Assembly (NCBI GenBank): GCA_010405405.1
Contig: MU004236.1
Location: 446,576-510,575, forward strand
DNA length: 64,000 nt
Direction of reading: 5' to 3'
DNA from: Microthyrium microscopicum
Taxonomy: Eukaryota; Ascomycota; Dothideomycetes; Microthyriales; Microthyriaceae
In this document: piece after piece, positions 24,576 to 36,494 of the stretch
How positions within the stretch are numbered: position 1 is the stretch's first letter
Layout: every line of letters begins with the position of its first letter
Position numbers and translations under genes: made by a program
The notes under the pieces: model-generated
What the model was told of the DNA's origin: nothing
The model's database searches: none
Seen by the model: the letters and a program-made list of their open reading frames with translations, nothing else

Positions 24576-24932
24576 ATTGATCTTATGTCTTTGGCTTCGA
24601 GCGGCAATCGTTGCGTTCATAGCGGTTTACGTCGTCTTTTTTTTCAACTTATATCAGTCCTACAAGTCAAAGGGGCTTGATTGTATTATATTTGACCCAT
24701 GAGGACATGAGTGGGCAGATACCATGGGGTTCTGGATGGACTGGATTATATCAATCCATAATGTATAGCCGTAGAAATACATGTTTACATCGTCATGACT
24801 CTCTCCAAAAATTCGACGCTTTGAAGCTCTCATAATTATCAAATCATATCTATCGTAACACATAACTCCATGATAACCCTTGAATCCTTACAACGCCATC
24901 CCAATGCCTTTGTGAAAGTCAGATGTGACAAA
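24576..24932. other. Convergent 3' intergenic region
   Basis: About 360 bp between the stops of the Utp12-domain gene and the acetylornithine aminotransferase gene. AT-rich; only 3' untranslated sequence expected. Confidence 0.4.
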
Positions 24933-26380
24933 TCATGCCTTTTGTCCAGCGCCCAAAACACTCTCCATGGCCTCCTCTAGTATCCCAACCGCCTCCTCGA
25001 TCTTTGCACCACTAATCGTCAAACTTGGCACAAACCGCAGTGTATTCATACCCGCCGTAATAATCAACAACCCTCTCTCCCTCGCCGCTTTGACAATCGG
25101 CGTTGGATCACCACTCATCTGTAATCCCAAAATCAACCCCCGTCCACGCACCTCCTTTACCTGCTCAGGCCAGCGCTGCTGCAGTCGTGCAAATGATTGA
25201 CGGAAAACGCGCTCTTTCGCTTGCACGCCCTCCAGCATTGTCTTCTCTGCTATCCTTCCAACTATATGATGCGCTACGCGGCAACCAAGTGGGTTCCCGC
25301 CAAACGTTGTGCCGTGGTCGCCAGTTACTACGGCAGAAGCGACTGCTTCGTTGACGATGACGCCGCCGATAGGGAAACCGTTGCCGAGTGCTTTCGCTGT
25401 GGTTATCATATCTGGATGTGCGGTTTTTGGGAGAGTAGCGTGGGCCCAGAATGTTCCTGTGCGGCCGAGACCGCATTGGATTTCATCGTAGATTAGGACG
25501 GCACCGACTTCTCGACAGCGTGCTGCGAGGGCGGTGAGGAATTCTGGGGTTGCGGAGTTTACGCCGCCTTCACCTTGGATGGGCTCGACGAGAACGCCGG
25601 CAGTATGCGGTGTTACGAGCTTCTCAAGCGCGGCAATGTCATTTAGGTGGCCGTGGCGGAAACCTGGGATGAGGGGAGCGAAGGGCGCTTGATACTTTGG
25701 TGTGGGTGTTGCGGATAGAGCGCCGAGTGTGCGGCCGTGGAAACTGTTGTGGAAGGATACGATTTCGATCTTGTCGCCGCCTGGATCGCGGGCTTTGCCT
25801 ACCTTGCGGGCAAATTTTATGGCTGCTTCGTTGGCTTCTGTGCCAGAGTTGCAGATGAAAGCACGAGTAGCATCGTGCATGCCGCCCGTTTCTACAGTGG
25901 TTTCGACTAGCAGGCGGGAGAGAGCACCAATCCAGGGTGTGTGGTATAGGTTGGAGGTGTGCATGAGTGTTTTGCTCTGGTCGTGAATGATCTCGGCGAT
26001 GTCGGGATCACAGTGGCCTAAGGCGTTGACGGCAATGCCGCCAGTCAAGTCGAGGTAGCGACGGTTTTCAGTGTCCCACAGATAGACGCCCTCGCCTCGT
26101 TGGAAGACGGGGAGCGGGCGGACGTAGGTTGCGACCATAAATTTGAGGTTTTCGTGAACGAGGCGGCCGGTTGGGGAGTCTTCGGTGGGGTCGGGGTGTG
26201 TAAGGGCGGTGGTAGTCTGGGTTGGTTAGAAAGGTAATGTCTTGATCTAGGCAATTGACTCACTTCGGCTACTTTGCTGGCGGTGGCAGTGCTGGCATAT
26301 CGACGAGTAGACGCAAGCAGTGAAGATGCATATCTCGCGGATGGCACGCGAAGGCGCATGGAAGCAGTACGGAGAGCCAT
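24933..26380 (-). CDS. ARG8: Acetylornithine aminotransferase, mitochondrial
   Basis: Two exons: 26380-26264 and 26216-24933, joined in phase 0 across a GTGAGT...CTAACC...CAG intron, giving 466 residues. The first 39 residues (MALRTASMRLRVPSARYASS and on) are Arg/Ser/Ala-rich without acids, a mitochondrial targeting peptide. The rest is a class-III PLP aminotransferase: YLDLTGGIAVNALGHCDPDI, the cofactor-phosphate motif FICNSGTEANEAAIKFARK, VLVEPIQGEGG, LIYDEIQCGLGRTGTFWAH, and the Schiff-base Lys in MITTAKALGNGFPIGG. It converts N-acetylglutamate semialdehyde to N2-acetylornithine, using glutamate as amino donor, in arginine synthesis. The motif set matches ArgD/Arg8 better than ornithine aminotransferase. 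No odd features. Confidence 0.95.
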
Positions 26381-27149
26381 TGGGACTAGTTGCTAGCGAA
26401 TCGAGGACGGGAATTCCCAATTGTACAATACGAAAGAAAAGAAGAAAGAAAGGCTATCAAGACTGTAAAAAAGGAGTCATAGCATGTTTATATGGGGGGC
26501 ATGGACAATGCATGGAGCGGATGCAGAATGGAGGATGATGTATGACACAAAATAAAAATTTGGTTGAAAAATTGAAATTTGAGTTGTTCTCCCCTCCCTG
26601 CCCCTGTTGCCCCACTCTACTTTGTAAACAATGGAAAAATAGTCCGAGCCATCTGATATATACTGAGTCGTAGATGATTAGCCTACGATTTTGACTCTGG
26701 CAGTGAATATGTGATCAGTTGGAACATTTTCAATCCATTCGCAATTGTCATTGAGGACCATATTGTTGCCATACTCTAGCAAGCCTAGCGCTCGGTGTAC
26801 TATGTATTTTGATCCACAAACAGAGAAATCAGGTCAGCTAGAGTTGAACAGATGAGAAAGAATAAAATCCGACGTAGATGCCATGATAAGTAGAAGAAAA
26901 GCTCAAGTCGACATGAGAAAGAAGTTCTCCAACATTTGATCTGGACTCTGATATGGCGCTAGTCGAGTTGACGCGCGCCTAGCTTCATGGCAGGCAGCCC
27001 ACCAACACGCGGCTGCTCAACCTTCGTTGAAGTTCGACGGTCATCATCGAGAGCTTCTACTTTGCCATTCACCTCTCCAAGAAGCTTCATCTATCCCATA
27101 ATCCTCTCCTCGCCTGCCACCAGTCCCTCTCGTCTAGAAGCGCTTCATC
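26381..27149. promoter_or_regulatory. Divergent intergenic region ARG8 / PRE8
   Basis: About 770 bp between divergent starts. Contains AT-rich stretches and no recognisable gene. I did not find a confident element that would mark amino-acid control. Confidence 0.4.
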
Positions 27150-28191
27150 ATGGCCGATCGATACTCCTTCAGTTTAACGACCTTCTCCCCTAGGTCCGTA
27201 ACCAGCTCACTGCTATTTGGAGCTCTAAACTAACCAATCTCAGTGGAAAGCTTGTGCAAATAGGTAAATCACAGCGACATTATAACAGTGCGCCATTAGT
27301 TTGCTCACCATCTAATAGAGTACGCCCTCAATGCCGTCAACAATGGTGTCACCGCCCTTGGAATCAAAGGTTTGCTCAATCCTCTTCGATCCAAGCTTGG
27401 CCTTGCTAACTCTATACCCAGCAACCAACGGCATCGTACTAGCAACCGAGAAAAAATCATCCTCTCCCCTAATAGAACCTCACTCGTCCAGCAAAGTCGC
27501 CCTCATCACTCCCAACATCGGCATGGTCTACTCCGGCATGGGCCCCGACTACCGCGTCCTCGTTGACCGTGCCCGCAAAGTCTCCCACACCGGCTACAAG
27601 CGCGTCTACAACGAATACCCACCCACAAGAATATTAGTCCAAGACGTCGCTCAGGTCATGCAAGCCGCCACACAATCCGGAGGTGTGCGCCCATACGGTG
27701 TCAGCTTGTTGATTGCTGGCTGGGACGACGGTATTCTACCTGAGGAGGAGCTTGAGGTTGAGGTAGAGGGCGAGAAGAAGAAGATCTCTGGCAAAACGGG
27801 CGGAATTCTCAAGGGTGGACCAAGTTTGTATCAGGTCGATCCTAGTGGTAGCTATTTCCCGTGGAAGGCAACGGCTATCGGCAAGAGTGCGACTAGTGCC
27901 AAAACCTTCTTGGAGAAGCGGTACACGGAGGGTCTAGAGTTGGAAGATGCGATTCATATTGCGTTGTTGACTTTAAAGGAGACGATTGAGGGTGAGATGA
28001 ACGGAGATACCGTCGAAATTGGTAACTTATGATGTTTCGGAGTTTAACATGCAGCAACTAACATTGTTATAGGTATTGTTGGTCCACCAGAGGATGGTCT
28101 GCTTGGTTATGAAGGAGTAGAGGGAGCCAAGGGACCTAGATTCAGAGTGTTGAGCCCACAGGAAGTCGAGGATTATCTAACAAGTCTTTAG
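27150..28191 (+). CDS. PRE8: 20S proteasome subunit alpha2
   Basis: Five exons: 27150-27193, 27244-27263 (20 bp), 27319-27369, 27422-28021 and 28073-28191, giving 277 residues. After splicing the N-terminus reads [20 protein letters not shown] then [19 protein letters not shown]. This is the alpha-subunit signature helix H0 that gates the 20S core. Downstream, [20 protein letters not shown] and [17 protein letters not shown] are typical of alpha2. A charged loop of about 20 residues after GWDDG ([18 protein letters not shown]) lengthens it beyond the usual 250 residues. The subunit sits in the outer ring of the proteasome core in nucleus and cytosol. The first three exons are very short, so automatic gene callers could start it wrongly at 27331. 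Confidence 0.95.
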
Positions 28192-28910
28192 TAGCATAAT
28201 ACAGTGGCTGTTCTGTTACTATGAAGCATATAATCTATAAAACTGCCAAAAGCTATAACATAATTGCCTTGTATTCATGCGACTCCAATTTCACACGGTA
28301 ACAACGGAAAAGAATACAGCGCCCGACTTACGAGACATGAAGATTATTGCAATTGCTTCTCTAGGTATCGACCACCACCATTTCTAACTTCCACCAGACA
28401 GCCTCAGCACGCTCACGAAAGGTATACTCCCTGAACTGATTTATTCTTGATGATTGACTACACTGTTACCGATATTTACTCCCAGAAAATAAATACATAG
28501 ACTGGGTAACTTTTTTTGCGCGTACACTCTTCAAATGTTCTATAACTTTGAAGGTGACCTCAAACTGTCAGCAATTGAACAAGATGAGAGACCCCTGCAC
28601 CATCCTTGCTTCCCATGATCTTGAGCTTTAACAGCTGGCAACATTGAAACTACATCTGAACTATCAACCTACATTATTTACCAATACCGAAGTGAACTAC
28701 GTAGCAATCTTGATTATTTACTGGGGACAAGGCAAAACCATTCACTTCAATCTGGCCACATCTCCAACAACTCAGCAACGCATCACGCGGTTAGCCGGAC
28801 GACTCCGTTTCTAGATCATTCCATTCCTAGGCATCTACGAAGCTCCTTAACCACCAGCATATTTGATATCAACATATCAAGCTTACTCTAAGTCTACAGA
28901 GTTTTGCGCC
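28192..28910. other. Intergenic stretch, no supported gene
   Basis: About 720 bp between PRE8 and the RING-CH gene, both on the plus strand. It holds the PRE8 3' region and the next promoter; nothing else recognised. Confidence 0.4.
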
Positions 28911-30008
28911 ATGGACGATTCCACCTCAACTGGACGAATGCCTGGAGAATGGGAATGGCCAGACTTCATACGTCAACGACGACAAGACCCTACGCCGGAC
29001 ACCCCAACTCCACCTCCAACATCATCATCCGCCCATCAACCATCAGATCCGCCACCATCAACGACATCAAATTCACCACCATCAACAAGTTCAGATCCAC
29101 CGCCATCATCAAGTAGACCCGGGAGTAAACCGCGAACATGGCGACCTCGACAATGCCGCATCTGTCTTGATACTGTTCTCCCAACTTTTCATCCACCAGC
29201 AGATAATGTCCCTGGTTTCATGCAAGGCTCGCCCAGAGTCAGCTATGAAGATGAAAGCGGCAGGTTAATATCGCCGTGTAAATGCCGTGGATCGAGCAGA
29301 TATGTGCATGAAAACTGTCTCCAGCAATGGCGCTTGTCAAATCCTCAAAGCACAAGGGTAAGTCTGAGTGCACCGGTTAAAGGGAAGAGCTAATATGTGG
29401 TTAGAATTACTTTGAGTGTCCAACTTGTAAATATAAATATCGCCTTGGACGATTAGGTTGGAGCAATATGATCACAAGCATCGGTAAGATTCCAACAAAT
29501 TATCTAAAACCAACAGCTGATCCATCTAGGCTCTCAAATTGCTTTAACAGTCCTCATATTTCTCACCGTCATTTTCATCCTAGGATTCGTGGCAGACTCC
29601 ATCATAGACTTCTGTCTTGACCCCTGGGGTTCCATCTGGCGCGGCATCACATTCCAAAGCTACAGATATGCACAAGACAACTACTACTACGACGATGATT
29701 TAGACTCCACCTGGCTGGAGCACTTTGGTCGAGGCTTCGCATCGCTCGGTCTGCTAAGTTTCTTTAAAGCTGCGCTTGCCTCGCCGATTCAGTTCTGGTT
29801 CCGGACGGCTAATATGGGCGGCCGACGGAATGCGGGACGAGATCGGTTGGGTGGTGTTACTTGGCTGGTTATATTGATTGGCGCTTTTACGTTCATGCTG
29901 GCTGTGTGGAAGGGTGTGAGCTATTGGAGTCGGAGGATATTGGAGAGAGCTGGGGCGGGAATTGCAGATGTGCAGAATGTTGATGATGGTGATGATGAGG
30001 ATGATTGA
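28911..30008 (+). CDS. RING-CH (MARCH-type) membrane E3 ubiquitin ligase
   Basis: Three exons: 28911-29357, 29405-29483 and 29530-30008, giving 334 residues starting MDDSTSTGRMPGEWEWPDFI. Residues about 25-75 are Pro/Ser repeats (SDPPPS units). The C4HC3 RING-CH domain is built across the first intron: RQCRICLDTV, then LISPCKCRGSSRYVHENCLQ and QWR, with the last Cys pair in NYFECPTCKYKYRLGR from exon 2. A hydrophobic segment follows (IALTVLIFLTVIFILGFVAD), and two or three more are likely (around LGLLSFFKAAL and GVTWLVILIGAFTFMLAVW), so the ligase is membrane-bound. It ends in an acidic Asp tail. RING-CH ligases act on membrane proteins at the ER or endosomes. The target is unknown, and the family name follows from the Cys/His pattern only. 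Confidence 0.87.
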
Positions 30009-30546
30009 TGGAGGGTGTCTGCTTTTTTCTTGATATCTGCATGTATATTCTAGCGGTCCCTTGTATAACATCAACTAGCATTTCGTTTCTTGAATGCATT
30101 GTATTGTCCAAGGATACCGGATCTGCCGATCTGGATTGCTTCTTCCCCTCTTTTTTCGTTGATATATGCAAGTATTTTCTAGGATTACCAGTCCATCGCT
30201 ACATGATTAGATTTTGTTTCCAAGCTGCATCCAATTGTCCTAGGATAATCACCGATCTGGGGTTCACTGCTTTGCTTATTTTATATCCATTAATTGGGCT
30301 GACCAGATTTCTGGATATTGTTTCCGAGTCGCCAAAAGCATTCTTTCAATATTTGCCAGGGTTTAGGCGACATTGCTTTCTAAAGATCCATCAGCCTCAA
30401 CAGTCAGCCTTTGTGACGCGTAAAAATTCACAGAGTATGGTCCCCTTTTCGTGGATCAAAGCGACGACAGTGGCGGCAATTAGCGCGTGAAGTTGTGACA
30501 AGCCAACGACAAGGTTGAACAAGCCCACCAAAGCTGCCGAGCCATT
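30009..30546. other. Intergenic stretch before the MITE-like element
   Basis: About 540 bp with one 161-codon open frame on plus (30005-30490). Its hydrophobic translation overlaps the RING-CH stop and looks like chance. No other gene or repeat recognised. Confidence 0.35.
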
Positions 30547-30869
30547 CTGGAGGGTCGGCAGCTGAAATCTTTAATAAGCTAAAGTTTGATAACCCCTTCG
30601 GCGTTTTATAAAGCTTACCAAACAACTTTGAGCTTGTGATAGCAAATGTTACTTATCAAGGAATAGCTAATCTACTTTCGATCTACTTCCCGTTAGGAGA
30701 ATATACGGAACTTAAGGAACCAAGTAGTTTTGAGGCTTAAATCTATTATATAGCGCTAATGGATTACGTTAGCGCTATATAAGTACCATTGTTTTTTGAG
30801 TAACACCTTACCTGTTCAGGCGACGGATCAGGTTCTTATTATTACGGATCCGGGTTGCCGACCCTCCAG
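30547..30869. mobile_element. MITE-like element with terminal inverted repeats
   Basis: Fourteen bases at 30547-30560 (CTGGAGGGTCGGCA) are repeated perfectly in inverted orientation at 30856-30869 (TGCCGACCCTCCAG). The similarity continues imperfectly inward, with TAATAA-containing stretches on both sides. The 323-bp interior has no coding frame of note and holds a perfect 14-bp inverted repeat at 30746-30782. Size, termini and lack of coding fit a non-autonomous DNA transposon. I could not find a clean target-site duplication, so the exact ends and superfamily are open. Confidence 0.65.
30746..30782. repeat. Perfect 14-bp inverted repeat with 9-base loop
   Basis: TTATATAGCGCTAA at 30746-30759 and TTAGCGCTATATAA at 30769-30782 are exact reverse complements around TGGATTACG. 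The structure lies inside the MITE-like element and could extrude as a hairpin in DNA or RNA. Confidence 0.9.
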
Positions 30870-31373
30870 ATTGATTTCTGCTAACCTTGGTGCCACGCAA
30901 TGAGAAGTTGGATCAAAGTGGAAATGGGCCCCTGACCTTTCTTCCAGTTCTTGGGCCAACTTGGGCATGTCGGGCTTTTTAAATCATTCTGACCCTGGAC
31001 GGCTTCTTGAATGTTGCTGGGGTTGTTGTTTGGATCTGATGCAGGCAATGCAGGCTTGAAGAACGCGGAGGAAAAAGGCTCACAAGTGTCAAGCTCCCCA
31101 TGTCCATTGTTCATTTGGGTCATCCGTACTGTATGGCCTGAATCCTACTCTCAGACTCTCAGTCTTGCCAAATGCCAAACAGGACACAATCGGTACCTCC
31201 CCCTGGATTCTGATCCTGATCGCGTCTCTGCAACCCCATAATCCATATACGCATGCGCATACAGCATCTCGAATGTACAATACCACCCAGCATACATGAC
31301 TACATACTTGTCATAACTTGCAGCAGATCTTCCCAGGTTTCGCGCGTCAAAAATCAATGGCGATTCCGTAACC
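30870..31373. promoter_or_regulatory. Upstream region of the Hsp70-like gene
   Basis: About 500 bp with no supported gene. It includes the presumed promoter of the gene at 31374. I did not see a clear heat-shock element array. Confidence 0.35.
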
Positions 31374-33740
31374 ATGAACTCCTTTGCCAGTAGTTCACAT
31401 CTTCCCCACTCCACTTCCCATCACCAGCTCAATGCTGCCCTAGAAACCCCCAGCTCCGCATATCAACAACAACATCTACAACAAACAAACACTCGATCTC
31501 CTAAACCGCCAACGCTTCCTATCCGAGCCATTCGCTCAAATGGCAACCTCAACGGTGGCTCCAGTACTAGAGGAAGCGTGTCGCCAGTCACCGACAAGGC
31601 AACAACACCAGATGGCCCCGAGGCAGCAGAAGATGGCAAGATAATAGTAGGCGTCGATTTTGGCACAACGTACAGCGGGGTCGCGGCCGTCTACAGCGGC
31701 ACACCAGATGAGATTGAAGTCATAAAGTCGTAAGTACTCTAGCCCTTCCCAATCCCAACCAAACCCACAAAAGTCATACATCTCAGCCTTATCACACCAA
31801 AAATACCAGCTAACACTTCGACTTACTACAGCTGGCCAGGCGGCAACGGCATAACCTCCGACAAAGTCCCCACAGAAATCGGCTACACAACCGCCCCAGG
31901 TTCCTCCCCCGACGACCCCTTCGCGCCCAAAACCATAAAATGGGGCTTCCAATTCAAGCCCGACGAGCCCCGTCTCCGCTGCATAAAGCTCTTCCTCGAC
32001 CACAACCAGAAACTGCCACACTTCGTCTCGCCCCTCGAAACCGCCGCCCAGCTACAAAAATGCGGCAAAACCGTCATGGATGCCGTGTCAGACTATCTGA
32101 CCGCGCTATACGGACACACGATGGAGACGTTGACGCGCCGATATGGCGAGAGTTTTATGGCGAGGACAAAGGTGGAGTTTGTGCTGACGGTGCCGGCGGT
32201 GTGGAGCGATAGTGCGAAGAATGCGACGTTGATGGCGGCGGAGCGGGCGGGCATGGGGAGTAGGGAGGGCTTGAAGCTGATTAGTGAGCCGGAGGCGGCG
32301 GCGGTGTATACGCTCAAGGCGATTCAGCCGAATCATTTGAGTATTGGGGATAATTTTATTGTTTGTGATGCGGGTATGTTTTCCACTCTTTCCTAGGGGA
32401 ATTAGTTGACTAATGTGTGGTGGTGTAGGTGGTGGTACAGTCGATCTTATTGCCTACAAGGTGGTGGCTTTGGGTCCGTTGAAGGTGGAAGAGTCGGCGG
32501 TGGGCACGGGTGGGCTTTGTGGGTCGGCGTTTTTGAATTATCGGTTCGAGGATCATGTTAAGACGAGGATTGGGGAGGCGATTTATAAGAATATGCGCGA
32601 GAATAAGGCGAAGACGTGGAATATGGGGCTCAAGTACTTTGAGGAGTTTGTGAAGCGGAATTTCAATGATGATGAGGAGGATCAGGAGATGAATGTGCCG
32701 TTTCCTGGTTTACCGGATAACGAGGAAGCGGGCTTGGATTGCGGCTTCTTGACTATGAATAAGGCGCAGGTCAAGAGCATTGTAGATCCGGTGGTTCAAG
32801 AAGTCATTGATCTGGTTGAAGGCCAAGTCGACTGTATCAGAGAGCGAGGCGGTCTCGTCTCTGGTATAATACTCGTCGGCGGCTTTGGACAAAGCAACTA
32901 CATGGTTTGCACGAATCAACCCATATCATCAAATAAGTACTAACTACGAGGCAGTACAAACAGATGAAAGCACACTTTAATACCGAGGGCCCGCCTCCAT
33001 ATACATCTAATCCCACCCACGCCGTACTAAGCCACCAAACTCAGGCCATCGAAGTTATGCACCCGTACGTATCAAGACAATGATCATCAACATAGCCGAA
33101 CTGACTACTGTATAGCATGTATGCCTGGACAGCCGTCGTCCGAGGAGCTGTGATCCGCGGCCTCGAAGGCGACCTCGTTATATCTCGTCGCGCACGTATG
33201 CACTACGGCACTTCATACGCTACCATCTTCGACGAGACGAAACACCCGCTCAAAGACCGCTACTGGAGTCCTCTCTGGGAGCGCTGGATGGTCGCTGACC
33301 GTATGCACTGGCATTGGCCCAAGGTACACCCACCCCTGTAACCCCATCACCCATTCTCCCTTCCCACTCCATCCCTATCAATATACCCCCAACTAACCCA
33401 ACCTCAGGGCGCAGAAATCACCGAATCAAAACCCATATCCTTCCACTACACACGAAACTTCCGACCCGGCCAATCCCTCGTCGTCGAAGACGACCTCTTC
33501 GCATGCGTCGACGATGACGCGCCAGACGCCTACTCCAAAGACCTCATTCACGTGTGCACGCTCACCACAGACCTGAGCGTTGTGCCCAAGAGCCTGTTCA
33601 CACGGCTGACGACGACGAAGGGGTATGAGTTTGATAATTTGGATTTTTCGCTAGATATGCGGGTTCATTCTGCGGGGTTGGATTTTAGTTTGAAGGTGGA
33701 TGGGGTGGAGTATGCGGCTGTGCAGGCAAAGTTTCATTAG
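31374..33740 (+). CDS. Hsp70-like actin-fold ATPase (HSPA12-type)
   Basis: Six exons: 31374-31729, 31832-32373, 32429-32904, 32955-33064, 33116-33323 and 33408-33740, giving 674 residues with all phases closing. The first 85 residues are low complexity, rich in Ser, Asn and Gln, and precede the ATPase. The nucleotide-binding fold shows phosphate-1 KIIVGVDFGTTYSGVAAVY, VEFVLTVPAVWSDSAKNATL, ISEPEAAAVYTLKA, phosphate-2 FIVCDAGGGTVDLIAYKV (joined across an intron) and the adenosine motif IILVGGFGQSNYM. The canonical Hsp70 substrate domain and EEVD-type end are absent. Instead there is a divergent C-terminal region ending EYAAVQAKFH. This architecture fits the HSPA12-like group expanded in filamentous ascomycetes, of poorly known function. 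It is probably cytosolic; no signal peptide. Confidence 0.88.
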
Positions 33741-34614
33741 GGGCTGGGAGGTTGGATGGGAGGATTGCGGTGTGTAGAGGTGGACGTCTTGGGAAATGTA
33801 TAATTTCTGGTATGAGGTGTATGAATGGGATTTTGGATGGTGTATTACTGGTCTGGGATTGGATAGGATAGGGAATGGTTCGATGGGCTCGGAACTGGAC
33901 TGTCTGCATATAATAGGACTTTTTGAGAATATATATATATATGAGTTGTTGGGCGTGTTGGAGATGATTGAAACGAGACCTTGATATTATGGTTTATCGT
34001 TCTACTCCTGGCCGATATTATACTACTAGTATATTATACTGTTGAGACTTCGATTTTGGATGTATTATCATACATGGCGTATTGAAGAAGCCGCTCATTC
34101 GTATCAAGAGCTTATGGACGGAGATGAGTATATCAATAATTCAATAGCGAGTTCCAGTTGTCTCTTCACATGTGATCTTGGTAACCATCCACGCCTCCAT
34201 GGCTGTGTGATACATACGAAACACATCTCGGTATCAAACAGAAAGGGAGTCCCAGACATGTCGAATTCTTTTGTTTACGAACGTTCAATACAGACGTTCA
34301 ATAGACGTTCAATACTACTATGGAAGTTGCCGCTAGCCAAACCTTGTATCAACCGGGGTGACATCACATCACACCTGCATTCGACTCGTTGTGAACTTGT
34401 GATCGACACCACTCCCCACTTTACCAACAACCGATGATAAGAGCGTAGCAATGCGTTAGCAACCGTTGAACAACCTCTTGTGTGTCATCACTTGCGGGGT
34501 GGTTATCTCCCAATGGTTGACAAAATCTCGACACTGGGAACATTAATATGGAGTAAATCTCACGCACTATTTGATACATTCAATCCTAAAGTCAGCTATC
34601 AACAACTCCCAACG
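33741..34614. other. Intergenic stretch, no supported gene
   Basis: About 870 bp. A short (AT)n run lies near 33935-33945, and a CTACTAGTATATTATACT segment near 34023-34040. A 131-codon open frame (34042-34437) shows no domain. Confidence 0.4.
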
Positions 34615-36494
34615 ATGCCAGATCTTGAAAAAGCCGATAAGGAATTCCTTCCAGGCACAGATATCCCCAAATCTGAACTCGAAAAAGGAAATCTAGCACC
34701 AGACCAAATTCTCAAACATTCTCATGATGCGGATGCCGCGCTCGCTGCTTTCGCCAGCTATCAAGGACAAGTGATTGAAATCGATGAGGCGACAAATAAG
34801 AGACTATTGAGAAAGATCGACTGGAATCTTATGCCTGTACGTTATAAGTTTAGAGTTACGAACACTGGTTCTAACAACGTAATAGTTGATGTGTATAATA
34901 TACGGTCTCAACTATCTAGATAAAACCACTCTGAGCTATGCCTCAATAATGGGTCTCTCTCTTCCCCAATCCCAAGGCGGAATCAATCTCCAAGGTAGCA
35001 ACTACAATTGGCTAGGAAGTATGTTCTACTTTGGCTATCTCGCTTGGGAATGGCCCACCAACCGATTCCTCCAGGCCTTACCATTGGGAAAATACAGCGC
35101 ATTCAACATCATCCTCTGGGGAACCTGTCTTTCCTGTTTCGCAGCCGTCAAGAACTTTGGAGGCGCAGTAGCCGTCCGCTTCTTCTTGGGTGTCTTCGAA
35201 GCAGCTGTGACGCCCGGGTTTGCTCTCTTTACTTCCCAGTGGTATACGAAAGCAGAACAAGGAGCTAGAACGGGTATCTGGTTCAGTTTCAATGGTGTTG
35301 CGCAGATAATAGGAGGACTAGTCGCTTATGGTATAGCAAAGGGATGCGCTGATGGTAGCTGTGCGCTTGTACCTTGGAAAATTATCTTTCTCGTCACTGG
35401 ATTGCTGACTGTTTGCATGGGAATCCTATTTCTCTTTTTCATGCCGGACAATCAGATGAATGCTCGATTCTTGAGCAAAGAGGATCGCATTCTTGCTATT
35501 GAACGAATTCGAGTCAACCAGCAAGGTGTTGGTAATAAGCATTGGAAGCTATATCAGTTGAAAGAAGCTCTTATGGATCCTATGACATGGGCATTTTTTT
35601 TCTATGCTTTGGTTGCAGATATACCAAATGGTCTGTTATACTTCATCTTGTGTGAGTTGATTGTACATTGACTGACATGTTTTAGGCGGCATTTCCAATT
35701 TCTTTTCTCTTCTCATCAAATCTTTCGGCTACACACCACTCCAGTCACTGCTTTACGGCACACCAGGTGGAGCTGTAGAGATCATAGCCTTGATCACCTG
35801 TGGAATACTAGGAGATCGCTACAAGAACAGGATACTTATCTCATGTTCTGGTCTTATTGTGGCCATTCTGGGTATGGCACTTATCGTCGGCCTTTCAGCC
35901 AACCATAATGGTGGCCGGCTAGCTGGATACTGGTTGACTCAAGCATCGCCGACGCCATTTGTTGCTTTACTTAGCTTGATATCAACGAATATCGCCGGAT
36001 ACACGAAGAAGACAACAGTCGCAGCTTTGTATCTAATCGGGTACTGCGCTGGTGAGTTGAAGGCTTACCCATGAATCCTTTTCACTCTCTAACATATTAC
36101 CTAGGAAACATCATTGGTCCACAGGCATTCAAGACTGGTAATTATAGACCGGCAGAAATAACCATATTGGTACGTCTCTCGGGATTTCAGCTTGGGACAG
36201 AAATAGGACGATATCTAACGATGTATAGGTATGCTGGAGTGTATGCCTACTAGATTTGGTGTTCATCCATGCTCTCTGTCGCTATCGAAACAAGCGTAAG
36301 GCAGCGATCAGAGCGGCACCTGGCTATACAAAGCTCGAGAATCAAGAGTAAGCTTTTCCACAAAAGAGGATTTACTGTATACTAACTATCTCAGGTGGCT
36401 TGACTTGACCGATATTGAAAATCCAGGTAAGTGGACCTCTGCTCATGAACGTAGTCAAGCTGACCAGATGATAGAATTTATTTATTCACTCTAA
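34615..36494 (+). CDS. MFS transporter, Dal5/allantoate permease (ACS) family
   Basis: Seven exons: 34615-34836, 34886-35630, 35686-36051, 36105-36169, 36229-36347, 36395-36426 and 36475-36494, giving 522 residues; every phase closes. The start MPDLEKADKEFLPGTDIPKS follows upstream in-frame codons that I take as leader. The N-terminal cytosolic part ends in LLRKIDWNLMPLMCIIYGLN, the hallmark start of helix 1 in Dal5-type anion:cation symporters. Further family marks are YLDKTTLSYAS, FYFGYLAWEWPTNRFLQALP, GVFEAAVTPGFALFTSQWYT and IPNGGISNFFSLLIKSFGYT (joined across an intron). About 12 membrane helices are expected. The end, WLDLTDIENPEFIYSL, is the usual C-terminus of the group and is only recovered with the last two tiny exons. 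Substrates in this family include allantoate, nicotinate, biotin and pantothenate; the one here is not predictable. Confidence 0.9.

Noticed and set aside
30005-30490. 161-codon plus-strand frame after the RING-CH gene
   Set aside because: It overlaps the RING-CH stop, shows no conserved motif, and its hydrophobic look comes from T-rich DNA.
31536-32021. 161-codon minus-strand frame inside the Hsp70-like gene
   Set aside because: It is a shadow of exons 1-2 and the intron of the plus-strand gene. Its Cys/Trp-rich translation is a frame artefact.
34042-34437. 131-codon frame upstream of the MFS transporter
   Set aside because: No homology I recognise, no start context and repeated text (TTCAATAGACGTTCAATA). 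Treated as non-coding.
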